DNA from: Gamarada debralockiae | Taxonomy: Eukaryota > Ascomycota > Leotiomycetes > Helotiales > Hyphodiscaceae | Length of the DNA stretch: 43,835 nt | Reading direction: 5' to 3' | Assembly (NCBI GenBank): GCA_002803225.1 | Contig: NXFV01002078.1 | Span: forward strand, 1-43,835 | In this document: positions 32,511 to 43,600 of the stretch, piece by piece | How the letters are laid out: each line of letters opens with the position of its first letter | Position numbering within the stretch: the first letter of the stretch is position 1 | Notes under the pieces: model-generated | What the model was told of the DNA's origin: nothing | The model's input: the letters and a program-made list of their open reading frames with translations, nothing else | Database searches by the model: none | Translations under genes and position numbers: made by a program

Positions 32511-34786
32511 ATGGCTGAACTTGTCGGAATAGTTGGTAGCGCTATTAGTGTCGCTCAGGTTGGTATTTCTTGGAGCAGCCCATTGCTTGCGCTGTGGAAT
32601 TTAACGATTTCTATTCCAGCATCTACATGAAGGGATGCCACTCGAGTTAAATATTGTCGCAGAACTCTCGAAACATCAATTCTCTCCTTCATACCTCCCT
32701 TTAGAGCAGATGCTGACTCCTGAGATCTTCATAGCTCGCCGCGCAGATAGCCTCGAGTGTTATAAAACTGAAGTCGTACTTGGATCAAATCAAGGATGCG
32801 CCAGAAGATTTCAGAAGCTTAGTCGAAGACATCGAGCTGCTCCAACTCTCACTCGCAGAAATTGAGTGTGATCAAGCGCGGCAGCAAACAGTGCTCCTCG
32901 GGACTAACTCAGCACTGCGCTCCTTAGATTATTGCAAGCGGGGAGTAGAACGGCTACGGCGTGTTGTGGATGACCTTGGTGCCGACTTTGAAGACGAGAG
33001 ATCTACGAAGAGGAAATGGGCAGCCGCGAAAATGATGTGGAGACGGGAGAGGATTGAGAAATACAAGTCGAATCTTGCAGCTATCTTGAGACAGTTGAGC
33101 TTCTCCTACCAAATGTACACCAGGTATGCTTGTTCCCATCTTCCCTTAATGTCTGACCCTTCCTTTCCGCCACTCCTTTGCACACTAGTAGATCTAATAT
33201 GAGTTTCAGCTCTCTCATCCAGATCCAACCCGATATCATCACTTGCAGAATCGCCCAATTAATGCAATTGAAGTCATCTCAAGTAGTGTCGACAAATCCA
33301 TTACCTTCTTCGATCGCCAGTGGACCCAAAGAACTCTCTTCAGTAGTACGAACAGCTAGAAAAGACGGGCGGCCCAAACCATGGTGTACACAACGCAGAT
33401 GGACTCGATGGAGGACCTTTCATTCTTTACTCCTCGGCCGAGCATGCCATCTGCAAATCTGCAAATCCCAACAAGGCTGGCAATTCTCCATGTCGATATA
33501 TGCAATTGTCCCGTTTGAGTCCCCGGTGGCCGAGTACACTAGAGTGGGTAATATTAGTGGGCTGCAACAACTTTTCTCCAGCGGACTTGCATCGCCATTC
33601 ACGATATGTCCCCATTCCAAATATGGCATGCAGTCTTTATTTGATGTGGGTAAATATACTCCACCGATAACTGTATGCGATACTCATGGCAAAGATTGGA
33701 GTTAGAAACGCCAGTTACGAAGTTTGCAGCTTCCTGATCAACGAGGGTGTTGATCCAAACTTTATAGCTGACCCTTCCAGGTAAGACATCGTCTCCCGTT
33801 TCTCTACCCAAACCACTAATTAGTTATAACCAAGTCCTCCATTATTAGAGTTTACCGCAAATTCGGCGCTGGTACGTCCCAATCCCGACGTTCATGCCAA
33901 AGTCGCAGAACTGTTGGCAACTAATTCGGAAGTCACAATCGGTACTCTTTACCACTACCGTGGTCCGGTCGCAGGATTTTCCACCCTTCTGAAGTACCTG
34001 GATACCCCTATAGATACGTTACCTGACGAGGGGCGATGCGATATAGCGACGGTACTAGCATCTTCACCTACCATCAACGGTCCCGACGTATTCCTCACTG
34101 CTCTCGCTTGCAGTCCGAAATCCCTCTCCAGACTATCGTGGGATGCTTGGAACGGAAGACGACAAACGTTACTTCACGCGGTAATTAGAGCTGTTGGGAA
34201 CTTAATTGAGAAAGAGTGCGTTAAGAATGGCAGTGGATTTTCACTTCGCCCCGAAGAGTTCGAGAAGTACACTTCAGGCTGGAAAACCATTGCTCACGAG
34301 CTGATCGCCGGCGGGGTGAATCTGCATGCTGTCTCAGAAAAGTACACAGCCGAATTTCTCGATGGCAGAATGATCGAGAAGGAATATCCCCAAAAACCCA
34401 TGACGCCGCTCTTGGTCATGTTCCACAGCTGCCATCAACTTGCTTCGAGACACCCTCATGGAAGGACCATGCGCCGTGCTCTGAGCTGGTGGATAGAAAC
34501 GCTCTACGAGGCAAAAGTCGATTTGATGGACTATGGACTCAAAGAAAAAGCAGTGTGGGATAAAATGGATGATGCTCGCGAATGCATTTGCGTTCTCCGG
34601 CCTGCCGAACTCCGCTCCCTTCACGATGCACTATGGTTTTGGAAGCGTTTGACTGGCTTCAGTTATGGCCCATCCCCAAAGGATTGGGTATTCTGGGAAA
34701 ATGAGCCATGGGCTGAATTTGCTGGAGACTTTTGGCTGATGCTCAAGAAGAAGCAGGAAGTCATGCCTGGGACTTGGATTGAATAA
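32511..34786 (+). CDS. STAND/ankyrin-type fungal protein, probably frameshifted
   Basis: The ATG at 32511 begins MAELVGIVGSAISVAQ, the usual opening of the fungal N-terminal domain found before NACHT or ankyrin regions. After a poorly defined gap, IKLKSYLDQIKDAPEDFRSL, LLQLSLAEIECDQARQQ and RVVDDLGADFEDERSTKRKW continue that helical domain (32768-33124). An intron starting GTATGC at 33125 follows. WQFSMSIYAIVPFESPVAEY and LQQLFSSGLASPF lead to ankyrin-like units such as SYEVCSFLINEGVDPNFIAD, separated by introns near 33647-33696 and 33781-33833. The last exon is open to 34786. Between about 33350 and 33480 the likely protein switches frame twice, so the gene may be a pseudogene; an unrecognised splice pattern is the alternative. 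No NACHT is seen. Confidence 0.55.
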
Positions 34787-35680
34787 TAGTCCTGCATTTA
34801 TTGCAAGCTTTGGGGTTGAAAAGGTACGCACTCATTCAGTTTCAGTGATCCCTCTCCCGAAAATTGGTCATTGGTTCCTGAGGACTTAAAGTCGAGAATC
34901 AAATCCATGTGCCCCGTTTACAACATCTTCAGCCCCACCACTCTTCCGAAACATACTCCTGATGTTCTACACAACATCTCCTGCATCTTCTACGTCGCAA
35001 ATTTCATATTCCTCTAATGCATCTTCTCATAGACAGCCTCCCCCAGTGTCATTCCTCAAACCCTCAGCGTCGGTTTTCGTCATGAAACGAGGGATTGCAT
35101 CCAATCTCTTCTCGAGCCAGGCCAAGGATAACTTATAATCCAGTGTTTCGTGAGCCATCCGATATCGATTCTAGGAACTTCATACTCCTAGCCAGCTTCT
35201 CCACTCATCTCGGAAAGCCCCAAGAGACAACTTTCTGCCTACCAACAAGGTCAAGAGACGCCGTCGAATCACTTTGACGTAAGAAAACTGGGTGGAATAC
35301 AAACTTCAGCATATCGGAAACTCTCCGATACGAACAAATGTCTCTGAGAGATCAGATGAAGACCAACAAGGCGTGTTTCATTCTGACTGATTAACTAATA
35401 GGAGGGCATTGAAACGCCTACCACTAGATGGACTGGATTCCACTCGAACCAATATTCCGAGTGTCAGATGAAACCGATAGCTGTGATGTGGCAGCACTCT
35501 CTTTTAGGCTTAGCTTCATTGAACGTTATCTAGGGTTCTTGCAACCTTACGATTCTGAGCTTTTTAGATATCAATATATTCATGATTTTACCTCAATTGA
35601 TCGTCTGATTCGACAGGTATGAAACGGATGCGACTGACTGCCTACTGTGTTATTGGAAATGACATTATTATTTGCGAGAG
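34787..35680. other. Intergenic, no gene recognised
   Basis: Short plus-strand open frames at 35095-35277 and 35428-35622 have no domain signature. Composition is ordinary up to the repeat block that begins at 35681. Confidence 0.45.
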
Positions 35681-36322
35681 TAACGTCCATCCCTGCGTGC
35701 CGAAAAAAAAAGATAGGTACTTTGACTTTAAGCATCTCAAAATCTGTCAATATCTCCTATAATTATTATAAGTTATGTTCCGTGGCCACTCCCGGACACT
35801 CTGAACCTTTCGCACTAGAAAATCACGTTCCTATCATCGCCCTCACGCCTGATTTGTAAAGAGTCTCCTTTTATAGTATAACAGAGTTCTTCTACCACAG
35901 CTCTACTACCGAGCTTATACTATCCCTAATACTTATAAAGGGGTCTTATCCGAGCTCTAACGCCTTACTAATAGACAGGAAATCGTCATTAACGTCCATC
36001 CCTGCGTGCCGAAAAACCCTGCGTGCCGAAAAAATGATAGGTACTTTGACTTTAAGCATCTTAAAATCTGTACACACTTCAATATCTCCTATAATTTTTT
36101 ATAAGTTATGTTCCGTGGCCACTCCCGAATACCCTAAACCCCTCTTACCTAGAAAATCACGTTCGTATCGTCGCCCTCACGCCTAATTTGCAAAGAGTCT
36201 CTTTTATAGCGTAACAGAGTTCCTCCATTACAGCTCCACCACCAAGCTTTTAGTATTTCTAATACTTATAAAAAGGTCTTGCCCAAGCTTTAGGGCCTTA
36301 CTACTATACTAGAAATCGTCAT
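35681..36322 (+). repeat. Tandem direct duplication, two units of 309 and 333 bp
   Basis: Unit 1 is 35681-35989 and unit 2 is 35990-36322. Both open with TAACGTCCATCCCTGCGTGC, share TAGGTACTTTGACTTTAAGC, ATAAGTTATGTTCCGTGGCC, TAGAAAATCACGTTC and TCGCCCTCACGCC, and close with GAAATCGTCAT. Unit 2 has an extra internal copy of CCCTGCGTGCCGAAAAA. Most differences appear to be C/T or G/A changes. There is no coding capacity. A third, partial copy lies at 39810. Confidence 0.85.
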
Positions 36323-37506
36323 GAGCCTTGTGGCTGCAGATTCATGCAAGGTCGCCACACGGGTTAGTACCTCGGATCAAAGCAACTGACAATTTTGGTT
36401 AGTACGAAACAACCCCGCACGTCCTATAATATTTACGCTATAATTTCATTTACGAAGCCTTAGGCATAAAGATCAACTGTGGCTAGCGCCCTAGTGCGCT
36501 AAATCCAGCTTAGTAATGACTTCAATGCCTAGCACCAGGGTGTGTCAGAATTCGTGACGGTTCAGAAACTTGGAAAGACCGTATTTCACCACAACAACTT
36601 TTTAAAGAAAAATTAAGTTAACTATGTGATTCTGCACTATCGGCAGTACAAATCACATAAACATCTTAATTGTTTATTTCGAAAGTTGAGAGTTTTGTTA
36701 TCGTTTGAAGAATTTCCGGCCGTCATGAGAGGTGTCACCCACTGGTGTAGCGTAGTAGGTCAAAGTCGCATTCAAGTCAGCGTCGACGCTACCGTCTCGC
36801 GTCTGCCAAAGTCTCGCATAGTAGAGCCCGTAATCCTCAAACACACTACTATTCTTTTAACTGGCGGCTAGGACGGATTCTCGTACCATGCCTACTGCCC
36901 TCAAGCTAGATCGCCAGAAACCCGTCACATACGAGTTGGCACTGATGCACGACTTTATAGTGGTCGAAGTGGTAGGGTAGTGGAAGCCAGAGATTCCATA
37001 GACAGAGGAGTCCCGGCAGCAGGCGAACACCAGGTCAACGCCAACGTCTAATGCTACACCTTATTCCACACAGCTCTTTCTAATACCTATTTAACTGTTT
37101 GCAGAACTTCAGAACCCACAATGCCGGCTCCATCGAGCACCGTACTTAATACGTCTGACCAAAACTTACAAGCGATACTCATCAACGTCCCCACCGACTT
37201 ATCCACTCCCTTCGACTTACTTGACGAACAGCGACACCGACGCGGACAACGCTGACCTGGGCAGCACTCGTTGGTGGGCATGGTACTACAAAGACCCTGC
37301 GTGCCCCAAGTACTAGAATGCCTGGTCCTGCAAGTCGAACTTCTAGCGAGACGGCTGTGCACTACGCGGATATACGGACACATACACAAGTAGGACGTCG
37401 CGAGCTGGCGAGGGAGTGGAGAGTCAAGACGGATTGCGAGATGAATATACAAAAACCCCAAGTTTATTGTAGCAGTTAGTTCGGTAGTAGCGAACTATTT
37501 ACTTTT
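36323..37506. other. Unassigned DNA with protein-like stretches on both strands
   Basis: On the minus strand, 37065-36721 is one frame with a single TAA and reads, for example, VFEDYGLYYARLWQTRDGSV and DADLNATLTYYATPVGDTSH. On the plus strand, 37170-37450 reads NSDTDADNADLGSTRWWAWY, then YKDPACPKY*NAWSCKSNF and *RDGCALRGY, where both stops are TAG at places that could have been TGG. I recognise neither. They may be fragments of decayed genes within the repeat-flanked block. Confidence 0.3.
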
Positions 37507-38410
37507 TCATAAACTCTCTCGAAAGATCTTTCGAAGCAAGTGTCTAAAGATAACATTGCCGCCTTCTTGGTCGAACGTATTGCGAAATATCTTACCTGTC
37601 CCCTTGGTGTAGGCTCGTAGCTCTGCTACATTGTGGAAGGTCTAAACCTTTTTCTTGCTACTACTTCGTCCCTATTTAATCAAATCAAAGATATTGATGT
37701 GTGTCCTTCGTATAGCCTATAATCCGCGTTAACATAAATCTACCGAATTTCGTTGCATAGTCTCCTACCTCCTCACATTACTCATATGTTTTCGGAAGCG
37801 GCTCGATACTAATTGCACGACAAAGCGCATGCCATGTAATCAAATCGTTCTCTACACCATACCACATGTATAGTTCGCTTTGCAGCACGTCTTGATATCT
37901 GTTCCACGCATCGTCTGACGCGGCACTACTACGGCGCCACCCCTCGTGTCCCTACAAGTTGGCATACAAAGTAGCTAGTGGGAGAGAAGGATCATAATCA
38001 AACGTTGGGAAAGAGCAGAAAAAGACATCCAAAGGGGTTTCCGTATCCTGTTGGTGAATGCGAGAGTCCCGTAAGTACTACTCTAGTGCCTCCTCGTTGC
38101 CGAAGGATCGATCGCAAGTCTTATAGTCGAAGGACAAGGCATACGCTAGTGAATCCCGCAAGTGCTACTGCAACGCCTCTTCGTTATCGAAAGATCGATT
38201 GCAGTCATCACAGTCAAAGGAGGGAGCATGAACCAGAGAATCGCGTAGGTGCTACTGTAGAGCCGTCCCGCTGCCGTAGTGACGGTTACAAGTTATGCAG
38301 TCGAAGGTATGCGCGAGTAAGTTCCGTTTGTGCTGCTGCAGGTCTTCGTCGCTACCGAAAGATCGATCGCAAAGAACACAACGAGAGCTTATAGTGTCAA
38401 AGTTTTCATA
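37507..38410 (-). pseudogene. C2H2 zinc-finger protein, inactivated by multiple nonsense changes
   Basis: Four fingers can be read from about 38390: CVLCDRSFGSDEDLQQHKRN, CITCNRHYGSGTALQ*HLRD, CDDCNRSFDNEEALQ*HLRD and YKTCDRSFGNEEALE*YLRD. The stop falls at the same codon in fingers 2-4, just before the first zinc-binding His, where finger 1 still has CAG; CAG-to-TAG explains this. In finger 3 the last His is Tyr; in finger 4 the first Cys and first His are both Tyr. All are C:G-to-T:A changes. Downstream comes a conserved tail: FCSFPTFDYDPSLPLAT, WHALCRAI, then after a frameshift TFHNVAELRAYTKGTG and EGGNVIFRHLLRKIF, ending with TGA at 37509-37507. At least seven premature stops are present. 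The gene is head to head with the exonuclease relic. Confidence 0.82.
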
Positions 38411-38659
38411 TTAGTGTTAATTCGATTTTGAGAAGTATTTAGAAGTAATAATAATAGGAAGCAGTGAGTCGACAATCCAATTATATGTGTAATAAATGGA
38501 ATGTCATCATAACAGCTATGTCGTGTAACTACAACTCTACCCTATCGTCTAATAACCTAGGAACACACAAACTAATAAGAATCCCTTATGCGATATGCTA
38601 GAGATATCGTCTAATCCTCTAAATACAATATCTGCAATCTACAGCTTTATCAAGAGACG

Positions 38660-39408
38660 TTGACAGCCACCAAAGCATCAGTAGCCTTACAACTACCGAT
38701 AAATTCGTTACTAAACATCTTAACTACATTAGCTCAAAGAAATACTATATTCATTGACTTAGAGGCGGATCTTCTGCCTCTGCTTGACAGCATTCCTAAC
38801 CTTACAATTGACCCTCCCTCGCTGTATATCGACCTAGAGGGAATTGACCTAGGCCGTCATGGCTTAATATCGATTCTCTCCCTCTATATCGCTCCCACCT
38901 AAAAGACTTACCTTATCGATATCCATAGTCTCGGGAGGACTGCCTTCTCGACCACTAATAATAGTGGAACCTCGCTGAAAACTATCCTGGAATCTTCAGC
39001 TATCCCTAAAGTCGTTTTCAATATCTGTAACGACTTAGATGCCTTGTTTAGTCTTTTCTAGATTTTTGTTGACGGTATTAAAGATCTTTAGCTCATGGAG
39101 CTCGCATATTGGACAGGTTCACGGGAGTTTGTATTTAGCCTAGCGAAGTGCATCAAGAAAGAGAGCCTAATTTCTGGGGCAGCGAGCGCCTCAGTAAAGA
39201 GCGTAGTCATCGGCTGTTTGCCCTTGAGAAGGGTGGGCACTGTGAAGTTTTCAACGAGTGTCCCCTAAAACCTAAAATCTCTCAATACTACATACAGGAT
39301 GTTGTGTTATTACCAGGTGAATATGTTTTAAATGAGAATAATGACTGGGTTCCGGCACCCAACGATGGCCTCGAGCTTTTCTCGATAAAAGGAAGTTCAA
39401 GACGATGA
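38660..39408 (+). pseudogene. DnaQ-like (DEDDy) 3'-5' exonuclease-domain protein, inactivated
   Basis: The frame opens near MTATKASVALQLPINSLLNI. Exo I is LYIDLEGIDLGRHG (D-x-E), Exo II lies in PKVVFNICNDLDALF, and Exo III is YYIQDVVLLPG (Y-x3-D). The order and spacing match the fungal RNase-D/Exd2-like exonuclease family. In-frame stops are TAA at 38900 (before KTYLIDIHSLG), TAG at 39059 (before IFVDGI) and TAG at 39089 (before LMEL). CAA or CAG glutamine codons changed by a single C-to-T account for each; D-x-Q-L-M-E-L is the usual family text at the last. A frame change near 39160 is needed to reach RLFALEKGGHCEVFNE and Exo III. The reading frame after 39148 stays open to 39408. Confidence 0.8.
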
Positions 39409-40643
39409 CGATGATATAATCAGGAATAGCGAATTCTTTTAGTTTAATTTTTTGGGTACAGTAGGTAGCGAAACCAGTGTCGCACTTAACTCTCTTTGTT
39501 TTAACTTTTCGGACCCCACATTAAATTACGCTAGAGCCATTACGGCCTAGCTAAAGCATCCCTGCAGCCATGCTCTGTGGGGGTCAACACCGAAAGTGGA
39601 TTTGCTGCCTAAGGATTCAGCTCACACTTGATACCAACCAATGAAGGCAGATTCTGGCTCCTTATTGTGTCCTCCACTTTGTGCTTTGCTTTGAAGTATG
39701 GCCGATGTCCCCAATAACGGTGTATACAACCTCTGGCGCACAATAAGATTATTACGATTTCAAGAACAACAATCGACAAAAATGCCGTTGCACTCCTCAA
39801 CTGAGTCTGTAACGTCTATCCCTGCGTGGCGAAAAACCCATCGTGCCGAAAAAAATGATAAGTACTTTGACTTTAAACATCTCAAACTCTATACACAGAT
39901 CGATATCTCTAATTCACTTAGTGTGCCCTTATTATTTAGCAGCTTCTCTATAAGAATTCAGTTTATAGAAAGAAAATATTATGGTTGCGGTAATGCTATC
40001 GATTATCCCGTTAATAGAGTAGATAGCCACTTTAGCTGTTCCCCCTTACTTTATTATGACTATCGGCCTGTCTTCGAATTTCGGAGCTACGGCACAAAGG
40101 TACTATTAAGAAAGAGTATAACTCTATGTTTTGAAGACTCAAAGTATAAGGAAACCTGTGTGCCGAGTTTATCCGGACAAAGGGGCAGGTACACAAAACA
40201 CTAAGCGAGTTTATTTACACTTAAATAATGCGGTATTAATAGTCACGCTAGTCGTATTACGTTATAAATTATACCGAATTTATATAAAATGTAGCGTTCT
40301 TCTAGAAATTTCCATGAACCTGATTCATTCAGCTTACTACTAATACCCCTCAGCGACAAGAACATTGCCTTATTGAGCGTACATGTCGAATACTGTATCC
40401 TATGCCAACTATGACTTCTGGAACTCCTGCGGTGAGCCCGCAGGCCTTGCGCGCTTATAGCGACGTATCGCGACACAGAGACGATGTCATTGCCGCGAGG
40501 CAGCCGCTCGCTCAGGCTGGGGGCGCCAGCCTCAACCAGAAGTCTTCTCCAAAATCTTTTACCTCACTTCGCATCTATGCCAACTCGACGGCTAAATAAC
40601 TACCGAGAACCCTCTCTCTGCGGTCCTGGGACCTAGTCGAATT
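39409..40643. other. Repeat-bearing DNA upstream of the HET-NACHT-WD40 gene
   Basis: This contains the third copy of the dispersed repeat (39810-39905). The plus-strand open frame 39698-40204 shows no domain. A GC-richer frame at 40402-40599 (MPTMTSGTPAVSPQALRAYS...) ends 44 bp before the HET ATG; it could be an upstream ORF or a remnant, and is not called as a gene. Confidence 0.4.
39810..39905 (+). repeat. Third, partial copy of the 35.7-kb repeat
   Basis: This begins TAACGTCTATCCCTGCGTGG, has CGTGCCGAAAAAAATGATAA, and shares GTACTTTGACTTTAAACATC with the tandem pair. Similarity fades after about 95 bp. With the tandem pair it brackets the zinc-finger/exonuclease region in direct orientation. 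Confidence 0.7.
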
Positions 40644-43600
40644 ATGCGTCTGCTACAATATAATGATGATAGCGATTTCAGCCTGACCGAGTTCTTTGGG
40701 AGCGATATACCCAAGTATGCTATACTTTCGCACAGATGGGGAGCGGAGGAGGTCACCTTCAAGGATCTGATAGACGGTACGAGCAAGAGCAAGGCTGGCT
40801 ATGCTAAAATACAGTTCTGCGGTGAACAAGCTAAGCGTAATGGCTTGCAATACTTTTGGGTGGACACTTGCTGTATCAACAAATCTAATGCCGTCGAGCT
40901 TCAAGAGGCTATCAACTCAATGTTTCGCTGGTATCAGAATGCAGTCAAATGCTATGTTTATCTCTCAGATGTATCGACAAAGAAACGGAAAGTAAGTAAC
41001 TTATTCACCGAGTATACTTGGGAACCAGTATTTCGGTCAAGTAAATGGTTTACACGAGGCTGGACCCTTCAAGAGCTTATTGCTCCGACATTAGTTGAGT
41101 TCTTCTCTAAGGACCAGGAGCTTTTAGGCGATAAGAGGAGTTTAGAGCGACAAATCCACGAGATAATAGGGATTGCGGTTTCCGCGCTTCGGGGAGCACC
41201 TCTGTCACAATTCGACATCGAAGACCGGTTGTCATGGGCAGAAGACCGCCAGACTACACGCGAAGAGGACAAGGCATACTCGCTGTTTGGGATTTTTGAT
41301 ATCCAAATCCCTCTCCTCTATGGCGAAGGGAGAAAGAAAGCGCTGAAGCGCCTTCGAGAGGAGATCAACAAACCTTTAAAGGATAGAGCGTTTGAACGGC
41401 TCTGCGAAGAGAAAGACACAACCTTAAAGGGTAAGGGCGAAATTTTAATGTGGCACCTTATATAGCAATGAAAAGGAGTGCTGATCCTTAACCCAGAACT
41501 TGACCGTCTTCCAGCCGCTACCGCCGCGCCGTTCAACTCATTCAACAAACAATACGAACCTACCTGCCTCCCTGACACACGAGTCGACCTGCTACAAGAG
41601 ATATACAACTGGGCTAATGGACAAGATGAGCGGTACATCTTCTGGCTAAATGGCTTGGCTGGCACAGGAAAGTCAACGATTGCGCGCACTGTTGCCCGCA
41701 GATACTTTGATCAAAAGCGTCTTAGGGCCAGCTTCTTCTTCTCAAGAGGCGGTAGGGATGTTGGCTATGCTAGCAAGTTCTTTACGAGTTTTGTAGCACA
41801 GCTTGCGCGCAACGTACCACAAATCCAACGATTCATTTCCGATGCTGTTATAGAGCAGAATGATATTGCGAACCAGTCTCTCAGCGACCAGTGGCGCCAC
41901 CTTGTCTTCCGCCCACTATCAAGGCTAGAAGGTAGCTCATCTCTATCCTCGTACGTGCTTATAGTCGATGCCCTTGATGAGTACGATAATGAGGATCACA
42001 TTCGGATGATTCTATAACTCTTAGCTAAGGCTCGATTACTAGAGATCTGACTACGGGTACTGATCACAAGCAGACCAGAGGTTCCAATCCGATACGGGTT
42101 TTGCCAGATTCCTCATGCTGAGCACCACGACTTCATCCTCTATAATATAGAAGCGGCTATTATAGACCATGACATCTTCACTTTTCTGCGCCACGAGATA
42201 GGGTCGATTAGACAGGAATGGGCTCTTAGAACTGGCTGGCCAGGTGAGCAAGCTCTCAGAGAACTAGTTGTAAACGCTAGTGGCCTCTTTATCTGGGCTG
42301 CAACTGCTTATCAGTTTATCCGGAAAGGAAGATCGTTCGCAGCGAAGAGACTATCGATAGTGCTCGACAGTAGCGCATCTTCCTCGGCACCGGAACACCA
42401 TCTGAACACTATCTATATAACAGTGCTTCAGAGCACGATCCACGAAGAATACCTGCCGGAAGAGAAGCAGGACATGTATTTGCTCCTGAAACAAGTTCTT
42501 GGGACTATAGTGCTCCTCTACTCACCGCTATCTATCAACTCATTGTATGCGTTACTTGATTGTCCTAAGGACAATATAGAACAGGGACTTGTGGACCTTC
42601 ATGCCATCCTGGATATACCAAAGCACACACACCACCCGCTTCGTCTCCACCACCCTTCATTTCGGGATTTTCTCCTTAACAACGACAGGTGCAAGGATCC
42701 AAACTTCTGGGTGGACGAGAAGCAAGCACATCAAGAGTTGGCCGACAAATACATACGGCTTATATCAACTTCTCTAAAGCAAGACATCTGTGGCCTGAAT
42801 ACTCCTAGTATGCTTGTAACCAATATCGAGAGCAGTCGACTTAAGTACAGTCTTCCACCCGAGCTTCAGTATACATGTCTCTACTAGATCCAGCATCTTC
42901 ACAAGAGTGGCGCTCAGCTTCGTGATGACGACCAAGTGCATCAGTTCTTGCAAGAGCATCTCCTTCATTGGCTTGAGGCTCTTGGTTGGATGCAGAAGGT
43001 TTCTGAAGGGATCTATGCTATTGCTTCTTTAGAGTCTATTGCAGCTGTAAGCCGGCTTCCAGCATAACATGAATATTTAGCTTATATGTGGTTTAGGAAT
43101 GTAAGTGTCCCCGGCTGTCTAAATTTGTCCATGACACGAAGCGATTTGTCCTCTACAACGGACTAGTGATCAAGCAAGCTCCTCTTCAGACGTACTGCAG
43201 TGCGCTTGTGTTTGCACCAGTAATGAGCATAGTGAGGGAGCAGTTTAAAGACTGCGTGCCTCCATGGATGCGAAGATCACTTCAGGTCGAGAACAATTGG
43301 AATGCCTTAGTACAGACGCTCGAGGGCCATTCGGATTCGGTCAGCGCCGTGGCCTTCTCGCCAGACGGCAAGACGCTAGCGTCGGCATCGGGCGACAGGA
43401 CGGTCAAGCTGTGGGACGCCAGCTCAGGAGCGGCGCTGCAGACGCTCGAGGGCCATTGGCATTCAGTCAACGCCGTGGCCTTCTCGCCAGACGGCAAGAC
43501 ACTAGCATCGGCATTAGACGACAAGACGGTCAAGCTGTGGGACGCCAGCTCGGGAGCGGCGCTGCAGACGCTCGAGGGCCATTCGGATTCAGTCAACGCC

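Noticed and set aside
33647..33696. Frame break after LFDV in the ankyrin-type gene
   Set aside because: A GTAAAT...TTGGAG intron rejoins the frame (DV to RNASYEV), so this was not counted as a frameshift.
41463..41486. Stop codons between the HET and NACHT parts, suggesting two separate genes
   Set aside because: They fall within a 66-nt intron with good splice signals (GTAAGG...ACCCAG) that joins the two domains in frame, as in known HNWD genes.
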